DNA of 64,000 bases from Thalassospira sp. MCCC 1A01148 (GCF_001613795.1 NZ_LPVZ01000020.1:248001-312000); one strand, 5' to 3'; shown: positions 21,664-31,620, counted from the stretch's first letter. Numbers and translations: made by a program. The notes: generated by a model not told the origin, from the sequence alone.

Positions 21664-22302
21664 ATGGCAAACAGCAAGATCGCCATACCAGCCGCCGCGA
21701 TGATCGCCATCGCAGCGGCTTGGCCTGGTCCGTCGATGGCAAACAGCTCGCATCCGGGTGTCATCGCAGAAGTCGCTGTGGAAACCAGTGCGGCCAACGT
21801 CATTCAGACGATGGCTGATCAAGCCATCAACGAACTCACCGACCAGACACTTGCTGATGATGTGCGTCGCAAGAAGTTCGTCTCCCTGATGGATCGCTAC
21901 TTTGCGATGGACGTTGTGTCGCGATTCGTTCTCGGGCGCTACTGGCGGTCAATTTCCAAAGACGAGATCGAAGAGTTTTCTGTTCTTCTGCAGAACTATC
22001 TGGCCCTGAATTATGCCAACCAGTTCAAGGAATTTAACGGCGAGCAGTTTGTCGTCGGCAATGAGGTCCAGAAGAACAAGGATACCTTTGTAGAATCGCA
22101 ATTTGTCCGTCCTGACGGCCCGCCAATTAACATTGTCTGGCGGATGCGGGTCTTTGATGACAGCTACAAGATCATTGATGTTTCCATCGAAGGTCTGAGC
22201 ATGGGCATCACCCAGCGTGACGAATTCACGTCGGTCATCCAGCAGAACAATGACGATGTCAGCGCCCTGACAGAGGCACTTAAGGCAAAAACCGGCCTTT
22301 AA
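21664..22302 (+). CDS. mlaC: MlaC-family periplasmic phospholipid carrier
   Basis: A 212-residue Ttg2D/MlaC protein with an N-terminal signal-like hydrophobic stretch (IPAAAMIAIAAAW, cleavage near residue 25). The family region includes VSRFVLGRYWRSISKDEIEEF, LNYANQFKEFNGEQF and the terminal IDVSIEGLSMGITQRDEFTSVI. It shuttles phospholipid across the periplasm between MlaA and the MlaFEDB complex. It directly follows mlaA, so the pair is an operon ended by an intrinsic terminator. Confidence 0.93.
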   Translation: MANSKIAIPAAAMIAIAAAWPGPSMANSSHPGVIAEVAVETSAANVIQTMADQAINELTDQTLADDVRRKKFVSLMDRYFAMDVVSRFVLGRYWRSISKDEIEEFSVLLQNYLALNYANQFKEFNGEQFVVGNEVQKNKDTFVESQFVRPDGPPINIVWRMRVFDDSYKIIDVSIEGLSMGITQRDEFTSVIQQNNDDVSALTEALKAKTGL

Positions 22303-22327
22303 GAAACGCTGCAAAGAAGAATGCAGA

Positions 22328-22358
22328 AGCCACCCTCCTTGTGACGGTGGCTTTTTTA
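22328..22358 (+). terminator. Intrinsic terminator after mlaC
   Basis: AGCCACC pairs with GGTGGCT around an eleven-base loop and is followed by a run of T. Confidence 0.85.
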
Positions 22359-22375
22359 TTTGTCTGTCACCAAAA

Positions 22376-22405
22376 CAAAAAAAGGCCACCTGACGGTGGC
22401 CTTTT
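22376..22405 (-). terminator. Intrinsic terminator after ettA
   Basis: AAAAGGCCACC pairs with GGTGGCCTTTT around TGAC. The preceding A-run becomes a T-run on the minus strand. It lies 21 bases beyond the ettA stop. Confidence 0.88.
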
Positions 22406-22425
22406 CCTTAACGCGACAAACCAGC

Positions 22426-24105
22426 TTAACGGGTCAGCGGCTTGTATTTGATGCGGTGCGGGCGGCTTGCCTCTTCACCATAGCGGCGTTTGTAATCCGC
22501 CTCATATTCCTGATAGTTACCTTCGAACCACTCGACATGCGAGTTGCCCTCATAAGCAAGAATATGGGTCGCGATACGGTCAAGGAAGAAGCGATCGTGC
22601 GAGATAACCACAGCACAACCGGCAAATTCCAGAAGACCTTCTTCAAGCGCACGCAGCGTATCGACATCAAGATCGTTGGTCGGTTCGTCAAGCAGCAAGA
22701 CATTCGCGCCGGATTTCAGCATCTTGGCCAAATGAACGCGGTTACGTTCACCGCCGGACAACTGACCGACCTTTTTCTGCTGGTCCGCGCCCTTGAAGGC
22801 AAACTGCGAAACATACGCGCGTGAGCTCATCGGGCGTTTGCCCAAAAGAATCTCGTCAAGACCATCGGAAACTTCCTGCCAAACGGTCTTGTTCGGATCA
22901 AGCGAGTCACGCGACTGATCGACATAGCCCATCTTAACGGTTTCACCGATCTTCAGATCGCCTGCATCCGGGGTTTCGCTGCCGGTCAGCATCTTGAACA
23001 GTGTCGTTTTACCTGCACCGTTCGGACCAATGACACCAACGATACCACCTGGCGGCAGACGGAAATCAAGGTTCTCGAACAGAAGCTTGTCACCATACGC
23101 CTTGGTCAGGCTTTCGGCGGTAATGACTTCATTCCCGAGACGCTCGGCAATCGGAATTACGATCTTGGTTGAATCCGGGACAGCTTTTGCCGCCTCGGCA
23201 ACAAGATCATCATAGGCACGAACACGGGCCTTGGATTTCGCCTGACGGCCTTTCGGGTTCTGACGGATCCAGTCCAATTCGGTCGCAAGCTGTTTCTGAC
23301 GGCTGCCTTCCTGACGGGCTTCCTGTTCCAGACGCTTCTGCTTCTGTTCCAGCCACGAGGAATAGTTGCCTTCGAACGGGATGCCCTGACCACGGTCAAG
23401 CTCAAGAATCCAGCCAGTAACGTTATCAAGGAAGTAACGATCGTGGGTAACCAGAATGACGGTACCCTGATAATCTTCAAGGTGACGTTCAAGCCACGCA
23501 ACCGATTCCGCATCAAGATGGTTGGTCGGTTCGTCAAGCAGCAGAATGTCGGGCTTTGCAAGCAGAAGACGGCAAAGGGCCACGCGGCGGCGCTCACCAC
23601 CGGAAAGTTTGGAAACGTCTGAATCCTTGGGCGGGCAACGCAGGGCGTCCATCGCGATTTCAAGGGTGCGTTCCAGATCCCAGCCATTGGCCGCATCAAT
23701 GCGTTCTTGCAGCTCTCCCTGCTCTGCAAGGAGTTCTGTCATCTCGTCATCGGTCATCGGCTCGGCGAATTTGCCGCTGATTTCATTAAAGCGTGCAAGA
23801 TCATCAACGATCGAACCACAGCCTTCCATAACGTTACCAAGAACGTCTTTTTCCGGATTAAGCTGCGGTTCCTGTTCAAGATAACCGACATTGACGCCCT
23901 CGGCGGGCCAAGCTTCACCGGCATAATCCTTTTCGATGCCGGCCATAATTTTCAGCAGGGTTGATTTACCCGCGCCGTTGTTACCGAGAACACCGATTTT
24001 TACGCCCGGCAGAAAGGACAGCGTGATGCCCTTGAAAAGCTCGCGACCGCCCGGAAGGATCTTGGTCAGGTCCTTCATGACGTAAATATACTGGTAGGAT
24101 GCCAT
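22426..24105 (-). CDS. ettA: Energy-dependent translational throttle protein (ABC-F)
   Basis: A cytoplasmic ABC-F ATPase of 559 residues with no membrane domain. It has two nucleotide-binding domains: the first Walker A is GNNGAGKST with [16 protein letters not shown], and the second is GPNGAGKTT with [15 protein letters not shown]. The linker is the EttA-type arm with [16 protein letters not shown] and [13 protein letters not shown]. EttA gates the first translocation step of ribosomes according to the ATP/ADP ratio. The start [13 protein letters not shown] at 24105 is chosen because GGGGA lies just upstream; the in-frame ATG at 24117 has no ribosome site. Monocistronic. Confidence 0.95.
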   Translation of the reverse strand: MASYQYIYVMKDLTKILPGGRELFKGITLSFLPGVKIGVLGNNGAGKSTLLKIMAGIEKDYAGEAWPAEGVNVGYLEQEPQLNPEKDVLGNVMEGCGSIVDDLARFNEISGKFAEPMTDDEMTELLAEQGELQERIDAANGWDLERTLEIAMDALRCPPKDSDVSKLSGGERRRVALCRLLLAKPDILLLDEPTNHLDAESVAWLERHLEDYQGTVILVTHDRYFLDNVTGWILELDRGQGIPFEGNYSSWLEQKQKRLEQEARQEGSRQKQLATELDWIRQNPKGRQAKSKARVRAYDDLVAEAAKAVPDSTKIVIPIAERLGNEVITAESLTKAYGDKLLFENLDFRLPPGGIVGVIGPNGAGKTTLFKMLTGSETPDAGDLKIGETVKMGYVDQSRDSLDPNKTVWQEVSDGLDEILLGKRPMSSRAYVSQFAFKGADQQKKVGQLSGGERNRVHLAKMLKSGANVLLLDEPTNDLDVDTLRALEEGLLEFAGCAVVISHDRFFLDRIATHILAYEGNSHVEWFEGNYQEYEADYKRRYGEEASRPHRIKYKPLTR

Positions 24106-24117
24106 TAAATTCCCCAT

Positions 24118-24634
24118 CCAAAATTCGTTGGGTCTTCCCCTTGCGGGTCAGATCACTGTGGCATGTATGCATACGTGCCTAAAATACTGTGCCCGTTTGT
24201 AACCGACAGGCACTGTCTTAACAACTTCAAACAACAGAAGCCGCAAACGATCCTCCCCAACCGGCCAAGTCCGGAGACGATTCTACGTTAGAAAGCTGTC
24301 AAAAAGCATGTCAGAGGTCGGGTACCGCGCAAAAACGTCACTTTTTAGGCACGAACAACTCGGATTTTGCACGCCTGAATTGTTGCATTGCACACCTTAA
24401 AAACCGACCGGATTCCGTCATTATTTTTAGCCGACAACCCCCGGCAACAGGCCCTAACACCCTGTTCTATACGACTAATGATTAGCTTATGGCGACTCTC
24501 GAAAGCTGATATCGACCATTACGGGCAATGAGTGTGTCTCGGTGCATTCAAAGCCACGCATTTATGTAGCCGACAAAGACAACACAAAAAGATGTCGGCA
24601 GGGAAAGTTATCATTTCTAGGAAGGAGACGCGCG
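24118..24634. other. Divergent intergenic region between ettA and the symporter operon
   Basis: A 517-base gap without a convincing gene. A short palindrome, CTAATGATTAG, lies at 24475-24485. The region must hold promoters for ettA and for the DUF4212/symporter operon, but I cannot assign boxes reliably. No RNA gene is recognisable by eye. Confidence 0.5.
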
Positions 24635-24892
24635 ATGGATGAACAAAGCGCAGCCTACTGGAAGAGAAACGTGAAGCTGGTCTCGGTTCTTATCGCGATC
24701 TGGTTCATCGTTTCCTACGGTTTCGGCATCTTGTTTGTCGATGCCCTCAATTCTATCGAAATAGCGGGCTTCCAGCTTGGTTTCTGGTTTGCTCAACAGG
24801 GGTCCATTTACGTCTTTGTCGCACTGATTTTTGTCTATGTGGCCAAGATGAACAAACTGGATCGCGAATTCGGCGTTCGTGAAGACGACTGA
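24635..24892 (+). CDS. DUF4212 small membrane subunit of a sodium/solute symporter
   Basis: An 85-residue protein with two hydrophobic segments (about 18-38 and 50-72). It matches the small DUF4212 proteins that accompany VC_2705-type sodium:solute symporters; the motif AYWKRNVKLV near the start and FWFAQQGSIYVFV in the second helix are characteristic. Its function is probably to assist or stabilise the large transporter encoded 24 bases downstream. The start ATG 24635 follows a GGAAGGAG ribosome site; a longer frame to 24542 has no support. First gene of the acetate-like uptake operon. Confidence 0.88.
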   Translation: MDEQSAAYWKRNVKLVSVLIAIWFIVSYGFGILFVDALNSIEIAGFQLGFWFAQQGSIYVFVALIFVYVAKMNKLDREFGVREDD

Positions 24893-24916
24893 CGCAGGAT
24901 CAGGGAGACAGACAAG

Positions 24917-26683
24917 ATGGATCTTACTACCCTTACATATATTGCCGTCGGCTTGAGTTTCGCGCTGTATATCGGCATCGCGATTTGGGCCAAGGCAAGC
25001 ACCACCGGCGAATTCTATGTCGCTGGCAAAGGTGTTAACCCGGTCGTCAACGGCATGGCGACCGCAGCAGACTGGATGTCGGCTGCTTCCTTTATCTCCA
25101 TGGCTGGTCTCATTGCCTTTCTTGGCTATGGCGGCTCGGTTTACCTGATGGGCTGGACAGGTGGTTACTGCCTGCTGGCGATGCTTCTGGCACCTTACCT
25201 TCGTAAGTACGGTAAATTCACCGTGCCGGAATTCATCGGGGATCGCTACTACTCCAAAGCAGCCCGTATCGTTGCTGTTATCTGCCTGATCTTTATCTCG
25301 TTTACCTATGTGGCAGGTCAGATGCGCGGCGTTGGTATCGTGTTCTCGCGCTTCCTTGAAGTTGAAATCCTTACCGGCCTGATCGTCGGCATGGGTATCG
25401 TCTTCATCTATGCCGTTCTTGGCGGCATGAAGGGCATTACCTATACCCAGGTTGCACAATATTGCGTTCTTATTGTTGCTTACACCATTCCGGCAATCTT
25501 CATCGCATTCCAGCTGACCGGCAATCCGCTGCCGCAGTTGGCATTCGGTTCGACCGTGAATGGCACGGGCGAATTCATGCTTGATCGCCTGAACCAGGTT
25601 GTGACGGAACTCGGCTTCCTCGAATACACCACCACCAGCAAGTCAACGATTGATATCTTTGCAATCACCCTTGCCCTGATGGTTGGTACTGCTGGTCTTC
25701 CGCACGTTATCGTTCGCTTCTTCACCGTTCCGAAAGTACGTGATGCACGTTCTTCGGCCGGTTGGGCACTGGTCTTCATCGCGCTGCTGTACACCACCGC
25801 TCCGGCAGTTGGTGCAATGGCACGCCTGAACCTGACCGAAACCATCCAGACTGGTGAAGTTGGCGCAGAAGACGGGAACCTTGTATTCGAAGAGCGTCCG
25901 GACTGGATGAAGCGCTGGGAAGCAACCGGCCTTCTGAAATTCGAAGACAAGAACGGTGACGGCCGCATCCAGTACTACAACGATGCGAACGCAGAGTTTG
26001 CCGCCAAGGCAGCCGAGTTCGGCTGGCAGGGTAACGAACTGAGCGTTGACCGTGACATCATGGTTCTGGCCAACCCGGAAATCGCACAGCTTCCGAACTG
26101 GGTTATTGCCCTGGTCGCAGCTGGTGGTATTGCCGCGGCACTGTCAACGGCTGCGGGCCTGCTGCTTGTGATCTCTTCGGGCGTATCACATGATATTCTC
26201 AAAGGGACCTTCACACCAAACATGACAGAAGGACAGGAACTGATGGCCGGGCGTATTGCCGCAGCTGTCGCGATCCTGATTGCCGGTTATCTGGGCTACA
26301 ATCCTCCGGGCTTTGTGGCACAGGTGGTGGCCTTCGCCTTCGGTCTTGCCGCATCCTCGCTGTTCCCGGTTATCATCATGGGGATCTTCTCCAAGAAGGT
26401 TAACCGCGAAGGCGCGATTGCCGGCATGTTGACCGGTCTGGTCTTCACCATGGGCTATATCCTTGCCTACAAAGGTGTGTTCTTTGACCCAATCATTGCA
26501 AACACGCCGGAAAACTGGCTGTTTGGCATCTCGCCGGAAGGCATTGGTGCAGTTGGTATGGTTCTGAACTTCATCGTTGCTTTCGCTGTGTCGAAAGTCA
26601 CCGCTGAGCCGCCAGAGCATATCCAGGTCATGATTGAAGACATCCGTGTTCCGAAAGGAGCCGGTAGCGCGGTTGACCACTAA
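24917..26683 (+). CDS. Sodium:solute symporter, ActP/acetate-like (VC_2705 subfamily)
   Basis: A 588-residue SSS-family inner-membrane symporter with about thirteen hydrophobic segments. EFYVAGKGVNPVVNGMATA and DWMSAASFISMAG in the first third are typical of ActP-type monocarboxylate carriers. A long soluble insertion (about 315-385, rich in charged residues, with KNGDGRIQYYNDAN resembling a calcium-binding loop) is typical of the VC_2705 subfamily. Likely substrates are acetate or other short carboxylates, but this is inferred from family only. It follows DUF4212 with AGGGAG as ribosome site and ends in a strong terminator. Confidence 0.9.
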   Translation: MDLTTLTYIAVGLSFALYIGIAIWAKASTTGEFYVAGKGVNPVVNGMATAADWMSAASFISMAGLIAFLGYGGSVYLMGWTGGYCLLAMLLAPYLRKYGKFTVPEFIGDRYYSKAARIVAVICLIFISFTYVAGQMRGVGIVFSRFLEVEILTGLIVGMGIVFIYAVLGGMKGITYTQVAQYCVLIVAYTIPAIFIAFQLTGNPLPQLAFGSTVNGTGEFMLDRLNQVVTELGFLEYTTTSKSTIDIFAITLALMVGTAGLPHVIVRFFTVPKVRDARSSAGWALVFIALLYTTAPAVGAMARLNLTETIQTGEVGAEDGNLVFEERPDWMKRWEATGLLKFEDKNGDGRIQYYNDANAEFAAKAAEFGWQGNELSVDRDIMVLANPEIAQLPNWVIALVAAGGIAAALSTAAGLLLVISSGVSHDILKGTFTPNMTEGQELMAGRIAAAVAILIAGYLGYNPPGFVAQVVAFAFGLAASSLFPVIIMGIFSKKVNREGAIAGMLTGLVFTMGYILAYKGVFFDPIIANTPENWLFGISPEGIGAVGMVLNFIVAFAVSKVTAEPPEHIQVMIEDIRVPKGAGSAVDH

Positions 26684-26715
26684 TCGGTCAACCGGTTTGC
26701 CAAAAACTGTTGCAG

Positions 26716-26745
26716 GCCCCCGGATCACTGATCCGGGGGCTTTTC
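26716..26745 (+). terminator. Intrinsic terminator after the symporter
   Basis: GCCCCCGGAT pairs perfectly with ATCCGGGGGC around a five-base loop, followed by TTTTC. Confidence 0.92.
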
Positions 26746-26805
26746 TTTTCGATCATTGTCAGGCAACAATGACCTCAGGGCGTGGCCTTGCGAAGGAAAG
26801 CAATC

Positions 26806-28674
26806 ATGAGCATCGAACTCGAAGAAATTGCCGAATTTCTAAAACAGCATCACCCGTTCGATCTGTTACCAGACGAAGAAATCAACGCACTGCCCAAACG
26901 CCTGCAGGCCCGCTATTTCCGCGCAGGGACCAAGGTCCTTTCGCCGGAACAGGAATGCCTTCACCTCTACATCATTCGCACTGGCGGCACCGAAACCCGG
27001 GACCCTGACGGGCAATTGCTTGCCCGCCTGTCAGAGGGCGAATGCTTTGGCGTGCGCGCCATGTATCAAAATGGTCGCGCAGCCAATAACATTACAACCT
27101 TGGAGGACAGCCTGTGCTACCTGCTGCCGGAAAAGGATTTCCACGACTTGACGGGCAAGTATCCACAATTTAGCTATTTCTTCGCGAAAATGGGGGGCGA
27201 ACGCCTGCGCAGCGGCATGCAGTTGCTTGAAAGCCGCGACGACGACCAACTCAAACTGATGAGTGTGAAGGTCAGTGACCTGATCGCACGTGATCTTGTC
27301 AGCATCGACAAATCTGCCTCCATCCTCGACGCAGGCCAATTGATGAGCAAGGAACGCGTATCCTGCCTGCTGATCACCGAGGACGATGGTGCTGTTGCCG
27401 GGATCATGACCGACCGCGATCTACGTAATCGTGTTATTGCAGTTGGGCGCAGCTATGACGAGCCGGTATCGGCCATCATGACTGAAAAACCGATCTCCAT
27501 TGATCCGGACCAGTTTGCATTCGATGCCCTTTTGACCATGACGCGCAATAACATCCGCCATCTGCCCGTAATGAAGGATGGCAAGGCGGTTGGCATGATC
27601 ACCACCAACAATCTTCTCGCCCGCCAGTCTCTGTCGGCCGTTTACATGGCCGGACGCATCGGCAAGCTGACCACACCGGAAGACATGGCAAAGGTCATTG
27701 CCCAGGTACCAGAGCTTCTCAGCCACCTGATCGAAGCAGGCGCGACGTCTTACAACGCCGGACATATCGTAACCACCCTGTCGGATGCAGCCACCGCGCG
27801 CCTGCTGCAACTGGCAGAGGAACAATTCGGCCCACCGCCGGTTCCCTATGTCTGGATGGCGGGCGGATCGCAGGGCCGGCAGGAACAGACCGCCCTTTCT
27901 GATCAGGATAACTGTCTGATTATCGATGACGCCTATGATGCCGATCAGCATGGGGAATATTTCAAGAAACTGGCCGAATACGTTTGTGATGGCCTGCACA
28001 AGGTCGGATATGTCTATTGCCCCGGCGAGATGATGGCAAAGATCGATGAATGGCGTCAGCCGGCTCGCACCTGGCAGAAGTATTTCAACAAATGGATCGA
28101 ACAGCCTGAACCAAAGTCCCTGATGTATTGCTCCGTCTGGTTTGACCTGCGCCCGGTTCATGGCACCAAAAGCCTGTTTGATGAATTGCATCGCATGATC
28201 GTTTCAAAGGCCAAAGACAACCGTATCTTTCAGGCCTATATGGTGGGTAATGCCCTGACCCATCACGTACCGCTCGGGTTCTTTAAAAACTTCGTGATGA
28301 TTCGCGGCGGCGAGCATGACAAGACACTGGACCTTAAGCATAACGGGGTCGTACCGATTGTTGATCTGGCCCGCATCCATGCTCTGGCCAACGGGGTGGA
28401 ATCCGTGAACACCTACGAGCGCCTCAATGCGGTCAAAGCATTCCCGTCCATCAGCAATCAAGGCGCATCAGATCTTCTTGATGCCTTTGAATTCATCAGC
28501 ATCACGCGCCTTAAACATCAGGTCCGCCAGATCCGGCGCGGCGAAACCCCCGATAATTTTCTACAACCCGAAAGTTTGTCAGCCTTTGAGCGCAGCCACC
28601 TGAAAGATGCCTTTTCGGTGATCAAGAACCTTCAGGGTGCCCTTGAGCACGCCTTTGGCAAAAGCGGGACATAA
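26806..28674 (+). CDS. cNMP-binding/CBS/DUF294 putative nucleotidyltransferase
   Basis: A 622-residue multidomain signalling protein. In order: a cyclic-nucleotide-binding-like domain (about 15-135), a CBS pair (about 155-275), a DUF294 nucleotidyltransferase domain with GGSQGRQEQTALSDQDN (Gly-Ser and the two acidic metal ligands) at about 350-375, and the DUF294 C-terminal helical domain. Its architecture resembles GlnD-like uridylyltransferases, but the protein modified is unknown. It commonly sits beside DUF4212/acetate-type symporters and a DnaQ-like exonuclease, as here. The start ATG 26806 has AAGGAAAG six bases upstream; an in-frame GTG lies eight codons earlier. Confidence 0.88.
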   Translation: MSIELEEIAEFLKQHHPFDLLPDEEINALPKRLQARYFRAGTKVLSPEQECLHLYIIRTGGTETRDPDGQLLARLSEGECFGVRAMYQNGRAANNITTLEDSLCYLLPEKDFHDLTGKYPQFSYFFAKMGGERLRSGMQLLESRDDDQLKLMSVKVSDLIARDLVSIDKSASILDAGQLMSKERVSCLLITEDDGAVAGIMTDRDLRNRVIAVGRSYDEPVSAIMTEKPISIDPDQFAFDALLTMTRNNIRHLPVMKDGKAVGMITTNNLLARQSLSAVYMAGRIGKLTTPEDMAKVIAQVPELLSHLIEAGATSYNAGHIVTTLSDAATARLLQLAEEQFGPPPVPYVWMAGGSQGRQEQTALSDQDNCLIIDDAYDADQHGEYFKKLAEYVCDGLHKVGYVYCPGEMMAKIDEWRQPARTWQKYFNKWIEQPEPKSLMYCSVWFDLRPVHGTKSLFDELHRMIVSKAKDNRIFQAYMVGNALTHHVPLGFFKNFVMIRGGEHDKTLDLKHNGVVPIVDLARIHALANGVESVNTYERLNAVKAFPSISNQGASDLLDAFEFISITRLKHQVRQIRRGETPDNFLQPESLSAFERSHLKDAFSVIKNLQGALEHAFGKSGT

Positions 28675-28679
28675 ACCCT

Positions 28680-29369
28680 ATGGGATTGCGCGAAAAGATC
28701 CTTGATAGCCGCCTGTATCGTGAGTTCATTCAACGCAAGGCAACCGGGCCTTTGCGAACCTATTACGATGTGCCGCCTGCCGATCCCGAAAGGTCGGTGA
28801 TTGAAACAGAGTTCATCGCCCTTGATCTTGAAACGACCGGCTTTGATCCCAAAAAGGACGAAATCGTTAGCCTCGGCTGGGTGATCATTCGCCAGCTTTC
28901 TGTCGATTTTTCCAGTTGTGAACATATTCTTGTGCGACCGAGCAAGGAACTTAGCGAAAGCTCGGTCGTGGTGCACCGGATCTTTGACAGTGACGTCGCC
29001 GACGCCCCCGATATCGGAAGCGCCCTTGAACATCTGTTACCCCAAATGGCTGGCCGGGTGTTGATTTCCCACCATGCGCCGATTGAACTGGGTTTTCTTG
29101 GTCAGGCGTGCAAACGCTGCTTTGGGGCTCCGCTGCAAATTCCGACGGTCGATACACTGGTTTTGGCATTGCGCGACATACGGCGCAGCGGCGAACCGAT
29201 GAAGGCCGGCGCCCTCAGACTTGATACCTTGCGCCGAAATCACAACCTGCCGCCCTTCCGGGCGCATAATGCGCTTTCTGATGCCATCGCGGCCTCTGGC
29301 CTGTTTCTGGCCCAGATCGCCAAGCGTGATCCGAAAGGCGAACTTGAGCTAGACCGGATACTGCGCTAA
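28680..29369 (+). CDS. DnaQ-like 3'-5' exonuclease (DEDDh type)
   Basis: A 229-residue exonuclease-fold protein. Exo I is LDLETTG with Asp49 and Glu51; Exo III is AHNALSDA with His196 and Asp201, giving the DEDDh spacing. At Exo II, where the family usually has Asp, the sequence is HHAPIELGFL, with Glu137 in the aligned position. Five bases separate it from the DUF294 gene, so the two are translated from one operon. Such exonucleases next to DUF294/CBS proteins are common in proteobacteria, but the substrate is unknown; it is not the replicative epsilon subunit. Confidence 0.85.
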   Translation: MGLREKILDSRLYREFIQRKATGPLRTYYDVPPADPERSVIETEFIALDLETTGFDPKKDEIVSLGWVIIRQLSVDFSSCEHILVRPSKELSESSVVVHRIFDSDVADAPDIGSALEHLLPQMAGRVLISHHAPIELGFLGQACKRCFGAPLQIPTVDTLVLALRDIRRSGEPMKAGALRLDTLRRNHNLPPFRAHNALSDAIAASGLFLAQIAKRDPKGELELDRILR

Positions 29370-29430
29370 TCGGTTATCAGGGTTCAACAACCCCCATCAA
29401 CAATAACAGAAATTTGGGAGCCACCCCCGC

Positions 29431-29949
29431 ATGTACGTCTTTATCTTCACGACCGTTGTCGTCGGGTTTGCATCGGCTGGTGTGGTGATGTTGCTGTTCC
29501 GGCTTTGGGGCCGCAAAGCCCCGAAATATGTCATTCCCTTTGTCGCCGCAATTGCAATGTTTGGCTATATGATCTGGGATGAATACACATGGTTTGATCG
29601 CTACGAAGCACGCCTTCCCCAGACCATCAGCGTCATTCAAACCTTCACCGACGAAAACATCTTCGCGCCGTGGACACTGGTTTCCGCGCCCACCAATCGC
29701 TTTACTGCGATTGATCACGACAAACTTGTTTCCAATCCCGAAAACCCGGATGAAAAAAGGGTCATGACGTTGCTACTGCGCAAGGGCGGTGAAACCCTTG
29801 CCCTGACCCATCTTGTCGATTGTGCACAGGGACGGCGCGGCTACATCACACCTGAAACTGCGCTTGATGAAAACGGCTTTCCGACAAATATGGATGAATG
29901 GTTCAATATGAATGCAGATGATCCGCTGCGTGCGGCTGTCTGCTCTTAA
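29431..29949 (+). CDS. Hypothetical membrane-anchored protein
   Basis: A 172-residue protein I cannot assign to a named family. Two hydrophobic segments (about 1-24 and 33-52) precede a soluble domain of about 115 residues with two cysteines (in LVDCAQGRRGY and at AAVCS, the last residues). The soluble part probably faces the periplasm, and the cysteine pair could form a disulphide. The gene lies 61 bases after the exonuclease gene on the same strand, so it may belong to that operon. A hairpin follows. Confidence 0.75.
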   Translation: MYVFIFTTVVVGFASAGVVMLLFRLWGRKAPKYVIPFVAAIAMFGYMIWDEYTWFDRYEARLPQTISVIQTFTDENIFAPWTLVSAPTNRFTAIDHDKLVSNPENPDEKRVMTLLLRKGGETLALTHLVDCAQGRRGYITPETALDENGFPTNMDEWFNMNADDPLRAAVCS

Positions 29950-29979
29950 TCCAGACTTTCACCTGAACTTGCGATCTTC

Positions 29980-30003
29980 GGCCCGCCATTCGGCGGGCCT
30001 TGC
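29980..30003 (+). terminator. Probable terminator hairpin
   Basis: GGCCCGCC pairs perfectly with GGCGGGCC around ATTC, followed only by TTG, so termination would be less efficient than at the other sites listed. Confidence 0.6.
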
Positions 30004-30109
30004 CGTTTAAATACGATTTATGTGAACCACTTCGCGCATCCCTTTGATTAAGGGTGATTTTCGCTATAGTGCTAAACAATGCTCGCATTCACAGGCGCTT
30101 ACAAACACC

Positions 30110-30931
30110 ATGCCCCACGCCCATTGCAGACTGTTTCGTTCATTTCTTCTCCTTCTAATCGCGACTGTCGCGATTGGCAGCATGTCGACAATGGCAAAGG
30201 CGCGCGACATTACCGTATTTGCAGCTGCCAGCCTTACCGATGCCATTGAAACTGCGGCCCGCACATATGAACGCGAAACAGGTGATAAAATCCGCCTGTC
30301 ACTTGCCAGTTCATCGACACTCGCCCGGCAGATATCGGCAGGTGCGCCAGCCGATATCTTTATTTCTGCCAACGAAAGATGGATGGACTGGCTTGAAGGT
30401 CAGGGTCTGATCACCCCCAATAGCCGTTATGATCTGCTGGCAAATCGGCTGGTACTTATCGCACCGAAAAACAGCACCCTGGCCCCGATTGACATAAATG
30501 CAACCACCGACCTGATATCACTAGTCGGACCGGATGACCGCATTGCAGTTGGTGACCCGGACCACGTGCCGGCAGGGATTTACGCCAAACAGGCACTGAC
30601 TTCCTTGGGGAAATGGGAAACCATCAATCCGAGGCTGGCCCGTGCCGACAATGTTCGTGCTGCTCTGGTACTTGTCGAACGCGGCGAGGCACCGCTCGGT
30701 ATTGTCTATAAGACCGATGCCCGAATTTCAGACAAGGTCAAAATCATTGGTACATTCCCAGAAAACAGTCACCCGGCGATCACCTATCCGATTGCGTCGA
30801 TCACCGGTCATGCCAAAGCCAAGGCAATAAAATTCCTGCTGTGGCTTTTGGGGGATGACGGGGGCCGGATTTTTACCGACTATGGCTTTGAACCCATTGC
30901 AACAACGCAGGCTACTGTGCCCGAACAATGA
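30110..30931 (+). CDS. modA: Molybdate ABC transporter, periplasmic binding protein
   Basis: A 273-residue substrate-binding protein. A signal peptide (LFRSFLLLLIATVAIG, cleavage near AKA-RD) precedes the mature sequence DITVFAAASLTDAIETAA, the classic ModA opening. SSSTLARQISAGAPADIFIS and the later VGDPDHVPAGIYAKQAL carry the residues that hold molybdate. I start at ATG 30110, which begins the signal peptide; a longer frame from 30044 would add residues before it. First gene of a modABC operon with four-base overlaps to the next genes. Molybdate is needed for the NasA nitrate reductase at the far end of the window. Confidence 0.95.
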   Translation: MPHAHCRLFRSFLLLLIATVAIGSMSTMAKARDITVFAAASLTDAIETAARTYERETGDKIRLSLASSSTLARQISAGAPADIFISANERWMDWLEGQGLITPNSRYDLLANRLVLIAPKNSTLAPIDINATTDLISLVGPDDRIAVGDPDHVPAGIYAKQALTSLGKWETINPRLARADNVRAALVLVERGEAPLGIVYKTDARISDKVKIIGTFPENSHPAITYPIASITGHAKAKAIKFLLWLLGDDGGRIFTDYGFEPIATTQATVPEQ

Positions 30932-31620
30932 TCAGTTTGACCCCCGCCGAAATTGAGGCACTTCTTCTAAGCTTGCGCATCTCTGGCGTCGCTGTTGCGT
31001 GCGCCCTTCCCTTTGCGATTATTGTCGCAACCGCGCTTGCCCTTGGTCGTTTTCCCGGGCGCTTTATACTGGATGCCATTGTGCACCTACCGCTGATCCT
31101 TCCGCCCGTTGTGATGGGCTATTTGTTGTTAATCGCGATGGGCACCCGTGCGCCCCTGGGGGCGTGGCTGTATGAAACCTTTGACCTGCGCTTTGTCTTT
31201 AGCTGGACAGGCGCGGCACTGGCATCTGCCATCGTCAGCTTCCCGTTTCAGGTTCGCGCCATCCGACTGAGCCTTGAGAACGTCAATCACGGTCTTTATC
31301 AGGCGGCCGAAACGTTGGGGGCAGGACCGATTGACAGGTTCTTCTCATTAACCCTGCCCTTAGCACTTCCGGGCATCATTGCTGGTGCGATTACGGCCTT
31401 TGCCGCAAGCCTTGGTGAATTCGGTGCCATCATAACGTTTGTATCCAACATTCCCGGCGAAACCCGCACCTTGCCGCTTGCGATCTATACCGCGATCCAG
31501 ACACCGGGCGGCGAACTGGCGGCAGCAAGGCTCGCAGCCCTTTCAATCGGTCTTGCCTTTACCGGGTTGCTTCTTTCCGAACTGGCGCTCCGCCGTATCC
31601 GCAAGAGGGCCGCGTCATGA
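30928..31620 (+). CDS. modB: Molybdate ABC transporter, permease
   Basis: A 230-residue inner-membrane permease with about five hydrophobic segments. The EAA-like loop that contacts the ATPase reads YQAAETLGAGPIDRFFSLTLP. LPLILPPVVMGYLLL near residue 52 and FGAIITFVSNIPGETRTLP near 170 are ModB signatures. It overlaps modA and modC by four bases each (ATGA), the arrangement of translationally coupled transport genes. Confidence 0.96.
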   Translation: MISLTPAEIEALLLSLRISGVAVACALPFAIIVATALALGRFPGRFILDAIVHLPLILPPVVMGYLLLIAMGTRAPLGAWLYETFDLRFVFSWTGAALASAIVSFPFQVRAIRLSLENVNHGLYQAAETLGAGPIDRFFSLTLPLALPGIIAGAITAFAASLGEFGAIITFVSNIPGETRTLPLAIYTAIQTPGGELAAARLAALSIGLAFTGLLLSELALRRIRKRAAS

